Origin: an uncultured Megasphaera sp. | GTDB lineage: Bacteria; Bacillota; Negativicutes; Veillonellales; Megasphaeraceae | Direction: 5' to 3' | Assembly (NCBI RefSeq): GCF_900539295.1 | Contig: NZ_UQBH01000012.1 | Coordinates: 1-60,718 of the forward strand | DNA length: 60,718 bases | In this document: one piece after another, positions 14,850-23,860 of the stretch | Layout: each line of letters begins with the position of its first letter | Position numbering within the stretch: the first letter of the stretch is position 1 | Made by a program: the position numbers and the translations under genes | The notes under the pieces: model-generated | The model's input: only the letters and a program-made list of their open reading frames with translations | Told to the model about the DNA's origin: nothing | Database searches by the model: none

Positions 14850-16133
14850 ATGTTAGATACGAAATTTATCCGCGACCACGTGGAAGAAGTAAAGGAAAAT
14901 ATTAAGAATCGCCACGCCCATGCCGACGTCGATGCCTTCGTCGCCTTAGACGATAAACGGCGTGAAATCCTTCAAAAAGTAGAAGCCATGAAGAATGAAC
15001 GCAATACGGTTACCAAGGAAATCAGCCAGCTCAAGCGCAACAAGGAAAATGCCGATGCTCAGATTGCAGCCATGAAAAAACTCGGTGACGACATCGACGT
15101 CCTCGATAAGGAAGTCAAGGCTGTAGAAGCAGATATGCACGCCATCCAGCTCATGATCCCCAATATGTGCCATCCGTCGGTACCGGTCGGCAACGACGAC
15201 AGCGACAATCCGGAAGTCCGCAAATGGGGCGAACCGAAACAGTTCGACTTTGAACCCTTGAATCATTGGGATGTCGGCGAACGCTTGGGCCTTCTCGATT
15301 CCGAACGGGCCGCAAAAGTTACGGGCGCTCGTTTCTATTACTATGTCGGTGCCGGCGCCCGCCTCGAACGAGCCGTGTACAACTTCATGCTCGACCAACA
15401 CACGGAAAAGGACGGCTACACGGAAGTCATTCCGCCGTACATCGTCAACCGCGACTCCATGACCGGTACGGGTCAGCTGCCGAAATTTGCTGAAGACATG
15501 TACAAGCTCAACGTCGAAGGCGAAGAAATGTATATGATCCCGACGGCCGAAGTACCGCTTACCAACTACTACCGCGGTGAAATCATCGACGGCGATAAAC
15601 TGCCGATTTACTTCACGTCCCTGACGCCGTGCTTCCGCGCGGAAGCAGGTTCTGCCGGCCGCGATACGCGAGGTCTTATTCGCCAGCATCAGTTCCACAA
15701 GGTCGAAATGGTAAAATATTCGGCTCCGGAAACGAGCTACGATGAACTCGATAAATTGACTCAGAATGCCGAAGATATCCTGAAAGCGTTGGGCCTCCCT
15801 TATCACGTCGTCTGCCTCTGCACCGGCGACATCGGTTTCTCTGCAGCCAAGACCTTCGACGTCGAAGTCTGGTTCCCGGCTCAAGGGAAATACCGCGAAA
15901 TTTCTTCGTGCTCCAATACAGAAGATTTCCAGGCACGGCGGGCTAATATCCGCTTCCGCCGGTCGCCGAAGTCGAAACCGGAATTCGTCCATACCCTGAA
16001 CGGTTCGGGCCTGGCTGTAGGCCGTACGGTTGCAGCTATTCTCGAAAACTACCAGCAGGCTGACGGTTCGGTCATCGTACCGGAAGCCCTTCGTCCCTAT
16101 ATGCACTGCGACGTCATTACGAAAGAAAAATAA
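14850..16133 (+). CDS. serS: Seryl-tRNA synthetase
   Basis: Class II aminoacyl-tRNA synthetase of 427 aa that charges tRNA-Ser. An N-terminal antiparallel coiled-coil arm (about 28-100) grips the tRNA long arm. The catalytic core follows with motif 2 TPCFRAEAGSAGRDTRGLIR (about 255-275) and motif 3 GSGLAVGRTVAAILEN (about 387-402). The ribosome site GGAGGAAGG is strong. It is the last gene of the serine T-box operon, which links serine supply and tRNA charging to one signal. Confidence 0.97.
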   Translation: MLDTKFIRDHVEEVKENIKNRHAHADVDAFVALDDKRREILQKVEAMKNERNTVTKEISQLKRNKENADAQIAAMKKLGDDIDVLDKEVKAVEADMHAIQLMIPNMCHPSVPVGNDDSDNPEVRKWGEPKQFDFEPLNHWDVGERLGLLDSERAAKVTGARFYYYVGAGARLERAVYNFMLDQHTEKDGYTEVIPPYIVNRDSMTGTGQLPKFAEDMYKLNVEGEEMYMIPTAEVPLTNYYRGEIIDGDKLPIYFTSLTPCFRAEAGSAGRDTRGLIRQHQFHKVEMVKYSAPETSYDELDKLTQNAEDILKALGLPYHVVCLCTGDIGFSAAKTFDVEVWFPAQGKYREISSCSNTEDFQARRANIRFRRSPKSKPEFVHTLNGSGLAVGRTVAAILENYQQADGSVIVPEALRPYMHCDVITKEK

Positions 16134-16158
16134 GAGTCTCGTCCACGAGATGCTGTTA

Positions 16159-16189
16159 AAAAACTCCTGCCTAAAAGCAGGAGTTTTTT
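16159..16189 (+). terminator. Terminator of the serine operon
   Basis: AAAAACTCCTGC pairs with GCAGGAGTTTTTT around a 6-nt loop. Confidence 0.92.
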
Positions 16190-16250
16190 GCTTTGCCTAG
16201 AAATAATACTATATATGTGTTTTCGTTATTTTTAGACAAGGAGGTTCATT

Positions 16251-17216
16251 ATGAATCGCGTATTGACCTTGGAGTTTGTCCGCGTTACGGAAGCGGCGGC
16301 TGTGAAAGCCGGACGCCTCATGGGTAAAGGCGATAAGATCGGTGCCGATCAATTGGCCGTCGACGGCATGCACTCGATCTTGGCGACCGTTCCTATCGAC
16401 GGCACCGTCGTCATTGGCGAAGGGGAAATGGATGAGGCCCCTATGTTATATATCGGTGAAAAAGTCGGTGCCGGCGGCGCCGAAGTCGACATTGCCGTCG
16501 ATCCCTTGGAAGGGACGAATCTGACGGCGAAAGGGCAGGACGGGTCGATCTCCGTCATGGCCATTGCCGGGAAAGGTGATTTGCTCCACGCGCCGGACAT
16601 GTACATGGAAAAGCTCTGTGTCGGGCCGCGGGCGAAAGGGCGCATCGACTTGACGAAGTCCGTGACGGAAAATCTGCGCCGTATTGCTGAAGGCTTAGAA
16701 CGAGGCATCGATGACACGACTGTCGTCATCCTCGACCGGCCGCGCCATAAAGACCTCATCGACGAATGCCGCAGTGCCGGCGCCCGCATCAAACTCATTA
16801 CCGACGGTGACGTCTCGCCGGCTGTCGATGCCGGTATCGAAGGCTCCGGCGTCCACGTCGTCATGGGTATCGGCGGCGCTCCGGAAGGCGTCCTAGCAGC
16901 TGCGGCTTTAAAGTGCCTCGGCGGCGACATGCAGGCCCGCCTCATTCCTTATACTGATGAAGAACGGCAGCGCTGCCTGGATATGGGCATCAAAGATGTC
17001 AACAAGGTCCTGACCCTCGATGATTTGGTCAAGGGCGATGACTGCATTTTCTCGGCAACGGCCATTACCGATACGCCCATGATGCGCGGCGTTCAGTACT
17101 TTGGCGGCGGTGCCCGTACTATGTCGGTCGTCATGCGTTACCGCAGCGGAACGATACGTTTTATCGATACCTTCCACCGCTTCAACAAAGAGGCTAAATG
17201 GAGTATTCACCTATAA
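16251..17216 (+). CDS. glpX: Fructose-1,6-bisphosphatase, class II
   Basis: Gluconeogenic phosphatase of 321 aa, GlpX type. The N-terminal helix bundle and the metal site GEGEMDEAPMLYIGE (about 50-64) are complete, followed by DPLEGT (about 84-89), the hallmark of the lithium-sensitive phosphatase fold. GIGGAPEGVL near residue 206 is also conserved. CAAGGAGG precedes the ATG. It stands alone between two strong terminators. Dual activity on sedoheptulose-1,7-bisphosphate occurs in some members but cannot be told here. Confidence 0.95.
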   Translation: MNRVLTLEFVRVTEAAAVKAGRLMGKGDKIGADQLAVDGMHSILATVPIDGTVVIGEGEMDEAPMLYIGEKVGAGGAEVDIAVDPLEGTNLTAKGQDGSISVMAIAGKGDLLHAPDMYMEKLCVGPRAKGRIDLTKSVTENLRRIAEGLERGIDDTTVVILDRPRHKDLIDECRSAGARIKLITDGDVSPAVDAGIEGSGVHVVMGIGGAPEGVLAAAALKCLGGDMQARLIPYTDEERQRCLDMGIKDVNKVLTLDDLVKGDDCIFSATAITDTPMMRGVQYFGGGARTMSVVMRYRSGTIRFIDTFHRFNKEAKWSIHL

Positions 17217-17240
17217 CTTTTCTTTTATAAGGTATTCCTA

Positions 17241-17279
17241 AAAAAGGGCTTGTTGCCTAGGCGACAAGCCTTTTTTTTT
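17241..17279 (+). terminator. glpX terminator
   Basis: GGCTTGTTGCC pairs with GGCGACAAGCC (one G-U pair), flanked by A and T runs; the T run is nine bases. Confidence 0.9.
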
Positions 17280-17290
17280 CTGTCCTTTTA

Positions 17291-17299
17291 TGGTAGAAT
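17291..17299 (+). promoter_or_regulatory. Extended -10 element before murA
   Basis: TGGTAGAAT fits the extended -10 consensus; the -35 region is only a T tract. It would yield a leader of about 100 nt before murA. Confidence 0.45.
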
Positions 17300-17402
17300 G
17301 ATTTGATAGTAATTATATGCTCAATAAAATGGCATCTTCAGGCGCTGCGTCTTCAGGGCCATTTAGATAAAACTACTCGAATACTATTAGGAGGCACCAG
17401 AA

Positions 17403-18677
17403 TTGGAGAAACTTGTTATTCATGGTGGAAAGCCCTTACAGGGCACTGTTCGCGTCAGTGGGGCTAAAAATGCCGTACTGCCCATTATCGTCGCATCTAT
17501 GTTGGGAACGACGAAAAGCACATTAACCGAAATTCCGAAGCTCGCCGACGTTCATACCGTCTGCGACGTCATCGAATCCCTCGGCGTCCATATAGAACAT
17601 CCTGAAAGAGACACCCTTATCATTGATGCCCATGAGTTGACATCGACGACGGCACCCTATGATTTGGTCCGCCGCATGCGTGCGTCCTTCTTAGTTATGG
17701 GACCGCTCTTGGCCCGCAAAGGCCGGGCACAGATTTCCTTGCCCGGCGGCTGCTCCATCGGAGCCCGTCCGATCGACCTGCACCTCAAGGCCTTTGAAGC
17801 CATGGGCGCCGTCATCAATCTTGAAAACGGCGACATCGAAGCCGTGGCTCCTAACGGCTTACAGGGCGCTCAGATCTACCTCGATTTCCCCAGTGTCGGC
17901 GCGACGGAAAACATCATCATGGCCGCTTCTATGGCCAATGGCAAGACGGTCCTCGAAAATGCCGCTGAAGAGCCGGAAATCGTCGACTTGGCTACCTACC
18001 TGAACAGCATGGGGGCTAATATTCGCGGCGCCGGTACCAACGTCATCCGCATCGAAGGCGTCAAAGAACTTCACGGTGCCAGCCACGCCGTCATTCCCGA
18101 CCGCATCGAAGCCGGTACCTTCATGATCGGGGCCGCCATGACCAAGGGGAACATCTTCGTTGAAAATGCCATTTCAGAACATTTGAAGCCTCTTATTTCT
18201 AAATTAAAAGAAGTCGGTGCCGAAGTAGAGGAAGAAATCGACGGCATCCGCGTCATCGGCCATGAGCCCCTGCGGCCGGCCGATATAAAGACCTTGCCGT
18301 ATCCCGGCTTCCCGACAGATATGCAGGCTCAGTTCATGGCCTTGACGACCCTCTGCCAAGGGACGAGCGTCGTCACTGAAACGGTCTTTGAAAACCGCTT
18401 CATGCATGTCGATGAATTTAAACGGATGGGTGCTAAAATCCGGATTGAAGGACGAAGCGCCATCGTAGAAGGCATAGAACAGCTCAAAGGCGCCTCGGTC
18501 AATGCCACCGACCTGCGTGCCGGAGCGGCCCTGGTCCTGGCGGGCTTGGTCGCTGAAGGAGAAACGGAAGTCGGTTATCTCTATCACATCGACCGTGGTT
18601 ACGATAATTTTGTATTGAAATTACAAAGGCTAGGTGCAGATATTGTTCGCGTCAATATTGAGGAAGAAGAAAACTAA
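17403..18677 (+). CDS. murA: UDP-N-acetylglucosamine 1-carboxyvinyltransferase
   Basis: First committed enzyme of peptidoglycan synthesis; it adds enolpyruvate from PEP to UDP-GlcNAc. It has 424 aa with the two inverse alpha/beta domains. The N-terminal GAKNAVLPI holds the conserved Lys, and the loop Cys117 in GGCSIGARP is the fosfomycin-reactive residue, so no Cys-to-Asp resistance variant is present. RAGAALVLAGL near the C-terminus is typical. The start is TTG at 17403, given by AGGAGG 8 bp upstream. It overlaps the following mreB reading frame, a pairing of wall precursor and rod-shape genes seen in other Firmicutes. Confidence 0.96.
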   Translation: MEKLVIHGGKPLQGTVRVSGAKNAVLPIIVASMLGTTKSTLTEIPKLADVHTVCDVIESLGVHIEHPERDTLIIDAHELTSTTAPYDLVRRMRASFLVMGPLLARKGRAQISLPGGCSIGARPIDLHLKAFEAMGAVINLENGDIEAVAPNGLQGAQIYLDFPSVGATENIIMAASMANGKTVLENAAEEPEIVDLATYLNSMGANIRGAGTNVIRIEGVKELHGASHAVIPDRIEAGTFMIGAAMTKGNIFVENAISEHLKPLISKLKEVGAEVEEEIDGIRVIGHEPLRPADIKTLPYPGFPTDMQAQFMALTTLCQGTSVVTETVFENRFMHVDEFKRMGAKIRIEGRSAIVEGIEQLKGASVNATDLRAGAALVLAGLVAEGETEVGYLYHIDRGYDNFVLKLQRLGADIVRVNIEEEEN

Positions 18678-19728
18678 AAAAAAGGTACAGCCCAGGCATT
18701 CCCGCTCGTTCTTTTTATCGAACTGGTTCGGCAGCGACATTGCTATCGACCTGGGAACTGCCAATATCATCGTATTCGTTAAAAACAAGGGCATCGTCGT
18801 CAACGAGCCGGCGGTCATCGCCGTCGATACGATGGAAAACAAGGTCGTTGCCATCGGCCGCGAAGCCCAGGCCATGATAGGGCGGACACCTCGCAACATC
18901 CACGCCTACCATCCGCTTCGCAGCGGCGTCATCGCCGACTACGATGCTACCGAATATATGCTGCGGTACTTCATTCGCCGGGCCATCGGCAAATCCCTGT
19001 TCTTTAAGCCCCGCGTCGTCATCTGCGTTCCGTCGAGCGTTACCAATGTCGAACGGAGGGCTGTCATCGAAGCGGCCATGCAGGCCGGGGCCAGAAAGAC
19101 GACGGTCATGGAAGAACCCCTGGCAGCTGCCATCGGTGCCGGTCTCGACATCGCGACGTCAAACGGGTCGATGGTCGTCGATATGGGCGGCGGTACGACC
19201 GACGTTGCCGTACTCAGTCTGAGCGGCATCGTCATCAGTGAGTCCCTGCGTATCGGTAGCAACACCTTTGATGAAGCCATTATCCGATATTTGGAAAAGA
19301 TAAAGCACGTCACCATCGGCCAGCATACGGCAGAAGAGCTGAAAATCCTCATCGGCACCGCCATGAGCGACGGCCGCCGTATGACAGCTGACGTCCGCGG
19401 CCGCAGTACCGAAACGGGACTTCCCGTATCGATCGATATCGACTCGCAGGAAATCCGCCTGGCCATCGACGAACCGATTCAGACCGTCCTCAAGACGATC
19501 GTTTCCATCTTGGAAAAAACGCCGCCTGAACTGGCTGCGGACATTGCCGATCACGGCATCGTCCTCACCGGAGGCGGACTGCTTCTCGATAGTTTTGACC
19601 GTCTCATTTCCCGAACGACGGGCATGGCAGCGTATCTCTGCGAAGATCCGCTGCTCTGTGTAGCCCATGGCGCCGGCAAGGCCGTGCGGGAAATGGACCG
19701 CTTAAAAGATAGTTTTGATGATTTATAA
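18634..19728 (+). CDS. mreB: MreB/Mbl-family rod-shape protein
   Basis: Bacterial actin that guides lateral wall synthesis. The phosphate-1 loop DLGTANIIVFVK, CVPSSVTNVERRA, the phosphate-2 loop DMGGGTTDVAVLS and the adenosine motif LTGGGLLLD are all present. The start is uncertain: GTG at 18634 has AAAGG 5 bp upstream but makes a 44-bp overlap with murA and a basic extension (RKKKTKKK); TTG at 18658 is the alternative. The basic N-terminal segment might help membrane binding. Which of MreB, Mbl or MreBH it matches best cannot be decided by eye. Confidence 0.93.
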   Translation: MQILFASILRKKKTKKKVQPRHSRSFFLSNWFGSDIAIDLGTANIIVFVKNKGIVVNEPAVIAVDTMENKVVAIGREAQAMIGRTPRNIHAYHPLRSGVIADYDATEYMLRYFIRRAIGKSLFFKPRVVICVPSSVTNVERRAVIEAAMQAGARKTTVMEEPLAAAIGAGLDIATSNGSMVVDMGGGTTDVAVLSLSGIVISESLRIGSNTFDEAIIRYLEKIKHVTIGQHTAEELKILIGTAMSDGRRMTADVRGRSTETGLPVSIDIDSQEIRLAIDEPIQTVLKTIVSILEKTPPELAADIADHGIVLTGGGLLLDSFDRLISRTTGMAAYLCEDPLLCVAHGAGKAVREMDRLKDSFDDL

Positions 19729-19771
19729 CTGTTTCGCTCTTTCAGTGAAATAGGAAATGGAGGGAGCCGTC

Positions 19772-20062
19772 ATGAAAAAACTTTACAGACTCGCCGTATT
19801 AGCCGGACTCGCCGGCCTGCTGTCGATGCCGGCAGCTGCGGCCGATGTATCCTATATAACGGTATTGAGCGGCAGCGTCGTCAGTGTAGCCCCTGTCGGT
19901 GCAGCCGTTAAAGAAGGAGATGTTCTCCTTACGGTAAATTCGTTAGCCGGTCCGATGCCGGCGGCCCGTTCCGATAAAGAAGGGGTTGTCAAATCAGTCC
20001 TCGTCCAACCGGGCTCACAGGTACAGCAGGGCGCCGTTGTCGTCGTGGTGGAAACGAAATGA
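19772..20062 (+). CDS. Small exported barrel-sandwich (biotinyl/lipoyl-like) protein
   Basis: Exported protein of 96 aa with a signal peptide (about 1-23, ending PAAAA-D). The mature part reads as two halves of a biotinyl/lipoyl barrel-sandwich hybrid: GSVVSVAPVGAAVKEGDVLLTV and EGVVKSVLVQPGSQVQQGAVVVVVE. The usual MKM attachment motif between the halves is absent (the turn carries SDKEG), so covalent cofactor attachment is unlikely; such stand-alone folds resemble the adaptor domain of HlyD-type proteins. ATG 19772 is chosen over 19757 because GGAGGG lies 6 bp ahead. It overlaps the S55 gene by 4 bp (ATGA), so the two are translationally coupled. Function is unknown. Confidence 0.7.
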   Translation: MKKLYRLAVLAGLAGLLSMPAAAADVSYITVLSGSVVSVAPVGAAVKEGDVLLTVNSLAGPMPAARSDKEGVVKSVLVQPGSQVQQGAVVVVVETK

Positions 20063-22077
20063 TGAAACACGCCATGACTAAGAAAGTTTCTGCTTTACGG
20101 CGTATGGTGGGCCGGGTCTGTCTGACTGCGGCCTTTTCCTGTCTGTTGGCGGTTTCTGTCCAGGCTCAGGAATTCATGAACGTCAGCGACGTTCAGATCG
20201 GCATGACCGGCTATGCCAAGACCGTCGTTCAAGGTACGGAAATCCAGACCTTCCCCGTTGAAATCTTAGGGGTCATGAAGAACAGCGGACCGGCCGGTGA
20301 TTTGATACTGGCTAAGTTTTCCGGCCCGCTCATCGAACAGACCGGCGGTATCGCCCAAGGGATGAGCGGAAGCCCGGTCTATATCGACGGCAAACTCCTC
20401 GGTGCCGTCGCTTACGGCTGGTCCTTTACCAATTCCCGCATCGGCATGATTACGCCTATTAACGACATGCTGAAGCTGTGGAACGTGCCGACGAAGGAAG
20501 AAATACGGCCCTTCAACGCCCGTGAATCGTCGCTGGTTCCCATTGCGACGCCGCTGATGATGTCAGGATTTGACACCATCTCGGCGGACTGGATGAAGAG
20601 CAAGCTTCCCGATTATAATTTCATGCCTGTCGATACGGCATCGGCCAGCACCGACGAAGTTGCCCTGCCTTTAGAACCGGGCAGCAGCGTTGCCGCTGCC
20701 TTCGTCAACGGCGATATGAAGATGGGCGCTATCGGTACGGTCACCTACGTCGACAACGACCACATCGTCGCTTTCGGACATCCTTTTTTGAAAAAGGGCA
20801 GTATCAATTATTTCATGCATAATGCCTATATTTTTACGGTTGTCAACAACCTGTCCAGCTCTTTCAAATTAGGTTCTATCGGTGCGGAAGTCGGCAAGAT
20901 CACCCAGGATAGAGGGGCCGGCATCAGCGGCCAGTACAACTATCTGGCACCGGGTATTCCCGTTACGATTAATGTCCGCGATACCGATACGGATACGGCC
21001 ATGACCAAGCGCGTCAAAATCATTGAAGACAATGAATTGACGCCGGTATTGGCGGCGACGACGGTTTACAATACGGTCAATAAGACTATCGACCGAACCG
21101 GCGGCGGTACGGCAACCTTGTCCTATACGATTCGCTCATCCAATGGCCGTGATAAGGACATTACCCGCCACAACATGTATTATTCCGAAGAAAACATCAA
21201 TGAAAAGAGCATCGATGAACTCTACAACGTCCTCGATATTTTGAAGCACAACGAGTTCATCGACTATCCGGTCCTCGATATTACCATGAACGTCGATATT
21301 ACCCAGGCCCGCAAGTCGGCCACCATCGTCGATGCAACGGCAGCGCCGGTCGTCGTCAGCCCCGGAGACAATGTTTACTTCAAAGTTAAGCTCCATCCCT
21401 ACCGCGGCGTCGATGAAGTGAAGACCATGAGCTTTACCGTCCCCAAAGACCAGCCTTTAGGCGATATGGTTTTGGAAGTTCGCGGCGGCGGCGTCATCCC
21501 CTTGCCCTATTTGATTGAAAAGCAGCGCTACAACTTGACCGATGAAATCATTCGGCGTTTGCGCCGCTACAAGGATTTTGATGCCTTGAAAAAGGAAATT
21601 GACAAGGAAGATTCCAATAACGATTTGGTCATCGAAATCCTCGACCAGGGCGTCAGCATGATCAACGAAAGCGGGACCAAGGTGAGCAAGGAGAAAATCC
21701 GCGGTAAAGAACCGGGTACCAGTGCCAAAGATGTCATTAAGCCGAGCAAGCACAATGTGGGCGACGACAATCAAAGTGATGCCAAGTCGTCCATCGCTAC
21801 GCCGTACATCGTCAAAGGCGACGGCCAGATTACGATTAAAGTCGTGTCGCCGGAAAAACGCGATGCCTATCTCGCCAAGAATCACAACATCAATGAAGCC
21901 AAGGCCATTATCGGCGATGAAAGCGAAGGTTCGTCTCAAGAAGAAGACCTGGAAAAATCCGATAAGGCCGACAGCAGCAAAGATACGGATAAAAAGAACG
22001 ACAAGGGCCAGGATAAGGAAGACGGGAAGGATACGGCTTCGGTTATCCGGACGGTCGACCTCGATATGTTCCACTGA
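20059..22077 (+). CDS. SpoIVB-like S55 peptidase-domain protein, exported
   Basis: Exported protein of 672 aa with a signal peptide (about 12-36). The S55 core has the serine motif GMSGSPVYIDGKLLGAV (about 101-117) and a candidate histidine in AFGHPF (His241). This order, Ser before His, is reversed relative to sporulation SpoIVB but matches non-sporulation members of the family as I recall them. The middle part (about 260-520) looks beta-rich. The tail (about 610-665) is a Lys/Asp/Ser-rich low-complexity stretch. No PDZ domain is obvious. It may be a processing protease or a catalytically silent outer-membrane or periplasmic protein. Confidence 0.75.
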   Translation: MMKHAMTKKVSALRRMVGRVCLTAAFSCLLAVSVQAQEFMNVSDVQIGMTGYAKTVVQGTEIQTFPVEILGVMKNSGPAGDLILAKFSGPLIEQTGGIAQGMSGSPVYIDGKLLGAVAYGWSFTNSRIGMITPINDMLKLWNVPTKEEIRPFNARESSLVPIATPLMMSGFDTISADWMKSKLPDYNFMPVDTASASTDEVALPLEPGSSVAAAFVNGDMKMGAIGTVTYVDNDHIVAFGHPFLKKGSINYFMHNAYIFTVVNNLSSSFKLGSIGAEVGKITQDRGAGISGQYNYLAPGIPVTINVRDTDTDTAMTKRVKIIEDNELTPVLAATTVYNTVNKTIDRTGGGTATLSYTIRSSNGRDKDITRHNMYYSEENINEKSIDELYNVLDILKHNEFIDYPVLDITMNVDITQARKSATIVDATAAPVVVSPGDNVYFKVKLHPYRGVDEVKTMSFTVPKDQPLGDMVLEVRGGGVIPLPYLIEKQRYNLTDEIIRRLRRYKDFDALKKEIDKEDSNNDLVIEILDQGVSMINESGTKVSKEKIRGKEPGTSAKDVIKPSKHNVGDDNQSDAKSSIATPYIVKGDGQITIKVVSPEKRDAYLAKNHNINEAKAIIGDESEGSSQEEDLEKSDKADSSKDTDKKNDKGQDKEDGKDTASVIRTVDLDMFH

Positions 22078-22127
22078 GCATAAAACATGTTCTTTTACCG
22101 GGAGAATCGTCCTTTTACCAATGCCTG

Positions 22128-22156
22128 AAAAGGGCTGTCTTCGGACAGCCCTTTTT
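22128..22156 (+). terminator. Terminator after the S55 gene
   Basis: AAAAGGGCTGTC and GACAGCCCTTTTT pair around a stable TTCG tetraloop. Confidence 0.92.
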
Positions 22157-22196
22157 ACTTGCCATTTTTCGCATAAAATGCTATTATTTTACCTAT

Positions 22197-22224
22197 GGAA
22201 ACTCAAATTTAAATTTTAGTTTCC
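22197..22224. promoter_or_regulatory. 28-bp near-perfect palindrome upstream of the mla operon
   Basis: GGAAACTCAAATTT is followed directly by AAATTTTAGTTTCC, two 14-bp arms with one mismatch and no spacer. It lies 45 bp upstream of the mla -35 element. It could be a binding site for a dimeric regulator; no T run on either strand argues against a terminator. Confidence 0.5.
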
Positions 22225-22268
22225 GGCCTGGATTTTCTCACAATTTAGGCACAATTAAATATTGGTGT

Positions 22269-22297
22269 TTTACATCCATTTTTAATAATGGTATAGT
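22269..22297 (+). promoter_or_regulatory. mlaEFD promoter
   Basis: TTTACA (22269-22274), a 17-bp spacer and TATAGT (22292-22297), 38 bp before mlaE. Confidence 0.7.
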
Positions 22298-22334
22298 AAA
22301 AGTAGTCTAACACTTAGGGAAAGGGCGGTATTTC

Positions 22335-23099
22335 ATGCAGAAGCTTTTAGAAGGCATTGGTAAGTTTTCAATCCATGTCTTTGAACAAGTCGGTGTCATC
22401 GCCATCCTTTTTGCCCAGACGATGCGCCAGCTTCCAAAGAATCAGCGCCGGCTGATGTTCAGTCAGATGGCCCATCTCGGCGTCAATTCACTGCCTATCG
22501 TCAGCATGACCCTGCTCTTTGCCGGCATGGTCATGACCCTGCAGATTGTCGATATTCTCTTGCGCTACGGGGCGCAGTCGACTTTGGGCGGCGTTATGTC
22601 CGTCGCCATGGGCCGTGAATTAGGCCCTATTTTGACGGGCGTCGTCATGGCCGGCCGCGTCGGCGCTGCTATGACGGCAGAAATAGGGACGATGAAGGTT
22701 ACCGAGCAGATCGACGCTTTGCGCTGCATGGCCGTCAATCCCATTGCTTACCTCGTCGTTCCGCGGTTTATCGCCTGCGTCATCATGGTGCCTATCCTGG
22801 CCTTTTACGGCTACGTCATCGGTACGGCCGGCGGCTATGGTGTAGCTACTCTCGGCGCAGGACTGACGCATTTTACATATGTAAATTCCATCGAATTGTT
22901 TACGAAAATAAGTGATGTCGTCCTGGGTATGGTCAAGGCCATGTTTTTTGGCGGCATCATTGCCCTCGTTGCTTGTAATGAAGGCATGAATGCCAAAAGC
23001 GGTGCTGAAGGCGTCGGACAGGCGACGACGAAATCCGTCGTAACATCGATTATTTTTATCTTTATTTGCAATTATATCTTATCCGTTTTATTGTATTGA
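22335..23099 (+). CDS. mlaE: MlaE-family ABC transporter permease
   Basis: Inner-membrane permease of 254 aa of the Mla phospholipid transport system that works between the two membranes. About five membrane segments are visible, with the family motif GRELGPILTGVVMAGRVGAAMTAEIG (about 96-121) that contacts the ATPase, followed by EQIDALRCM. AGGGAAAGGGCGG precedes the ATG. It is the first gene of mlaE-mlaF-mlaD-tolC. MlaA, MlaB and MlaC are not encoded nearby. Confidence 0.95.
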   Translation: MQKLLEGIGKFSIHVFEQVGVIAILFAQTMRQLPKNQRRLMFSQMAHLGVNSLPIVSMTLLFAGMVMTLQIVDILLRYGAQSTLGGVMSVAMGRELGPILTGVVMAGRVGAAMTAEIGTMKVTEQIDALRCMAVNPIAYLVVPRFIACVIMVPILAFYGYVIGTAGGYGVATLGAGLTHFTYVNSIELFTKISDVVLGMVKAMFFGGIIALVACNEGMNAKSGAEGVGQATTKSVVTSIIFIFICNYILSVLLY

Positions 23100-23107
23100 G
23101 GAGAATC

Positions 23108-23860
23108 ATGATTCGTCTTCGCGATGTGACTGTCGCTTATGGCGACAAGGTCATACTGGACAATATTAATTTAGACATTCATCAGGGAGAAACCCTGGCC
23201 ATCCTCGGCGCCAGCGGCTCCGGCAAGAGCACGATCCTGCGCCTCATCATCGGTCTTCAGAAACCGAATAAAGGGCAGGTTTTTTTCCACGATACGGATA
23301 TCACGGCCTATAGTGAAGACCAGCTGATGGACGTGCGCCGCCATATGGGAATGGTTTTTCAATACTCGGCCCTCTTCGATTCGATGACGGTCGGGGAAAA
23401 CGTCGCTTTCGGCCTTCGTCAGCACACTCATGACGATGGGGAAACGCGCCGGCGAATCGTCAAGGAAAAACTGCATCTCGTCGGCCTCGACGGCATTGAA
23501 GATATGATGCCTAACGACTTATCCGGCGGCATGAAAAAGCGGGTCAGCCTGGCTAGGGCCATTGCCCTCGATCCACAGGTCATCCTCTATGATGAACCGA
23601 CGGCCGGCCTCGACCCCCTGCGCTGCATGGACATCAATCGCTTGGTCGTCAGCATGCAAAAACACATTCACGCCACTTCGGTTATCGTTACCCACGATAT
23701 GGACTCGGCCTTTTTTGTTGCCGACCGGTTGGCTTACTTACAAGACGGGCGCTTCCGGCTCATTGCCGATAAAAAAAGCTTTGCCCAAACGGACGACGAA
23801 GACGTTCAACGCTTTATCCACGGCGGGCGTCTTCCGGAAGAAAGAGGGGGTAGCCTATGA
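23108..23860 (+). CDS. mlaF: MlaF-family ABC transporter ATPase
   Basis: ATPase of 250 aa that powers the MlaE permease. Walker A is GASGSGKST (about 36-44), the Q-loop lies in MVFQYSALFDSMTV, the signature is LSGGMKKRV, Walker B is VILYDEPTAGLD and the H-loop VTHDMD. The ATG at 23108 follows GAGGAG placed on the mlaE stop codon; an in-frame start at 23066 inside mlaE is rejected. It overlaps mlaD by 4 bp. Confidence 0.95.
   Translation: MIRLRDVTVAYGDKVILDNINLDIHQGETLAILGASGSGKSTILRLIIGLQKPNKGQVFFHDTDITAYSEDQLMDVRRHMGMVFQYSALFDSMTVGENVAFGLRQHTHDDGETRRRIVKEKLHLVGLDGIEDMMPNDLSGGMKKRVSLARAIALDPQVILYDEPTAGLDPLRCMDINRLVVSMQKHIHATSVIVTHDMDSAFFVADRLAYLQDGRFRLIADKKSFAQTDDEDVQRFIHGGRLPEERGGSL

Noticed and set aside
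14946..16106. 386-codon minus-strand frame opposite serS
   Set aside because: Antisense to an intact seryl-tRNA synthetase, without start signals or domains.
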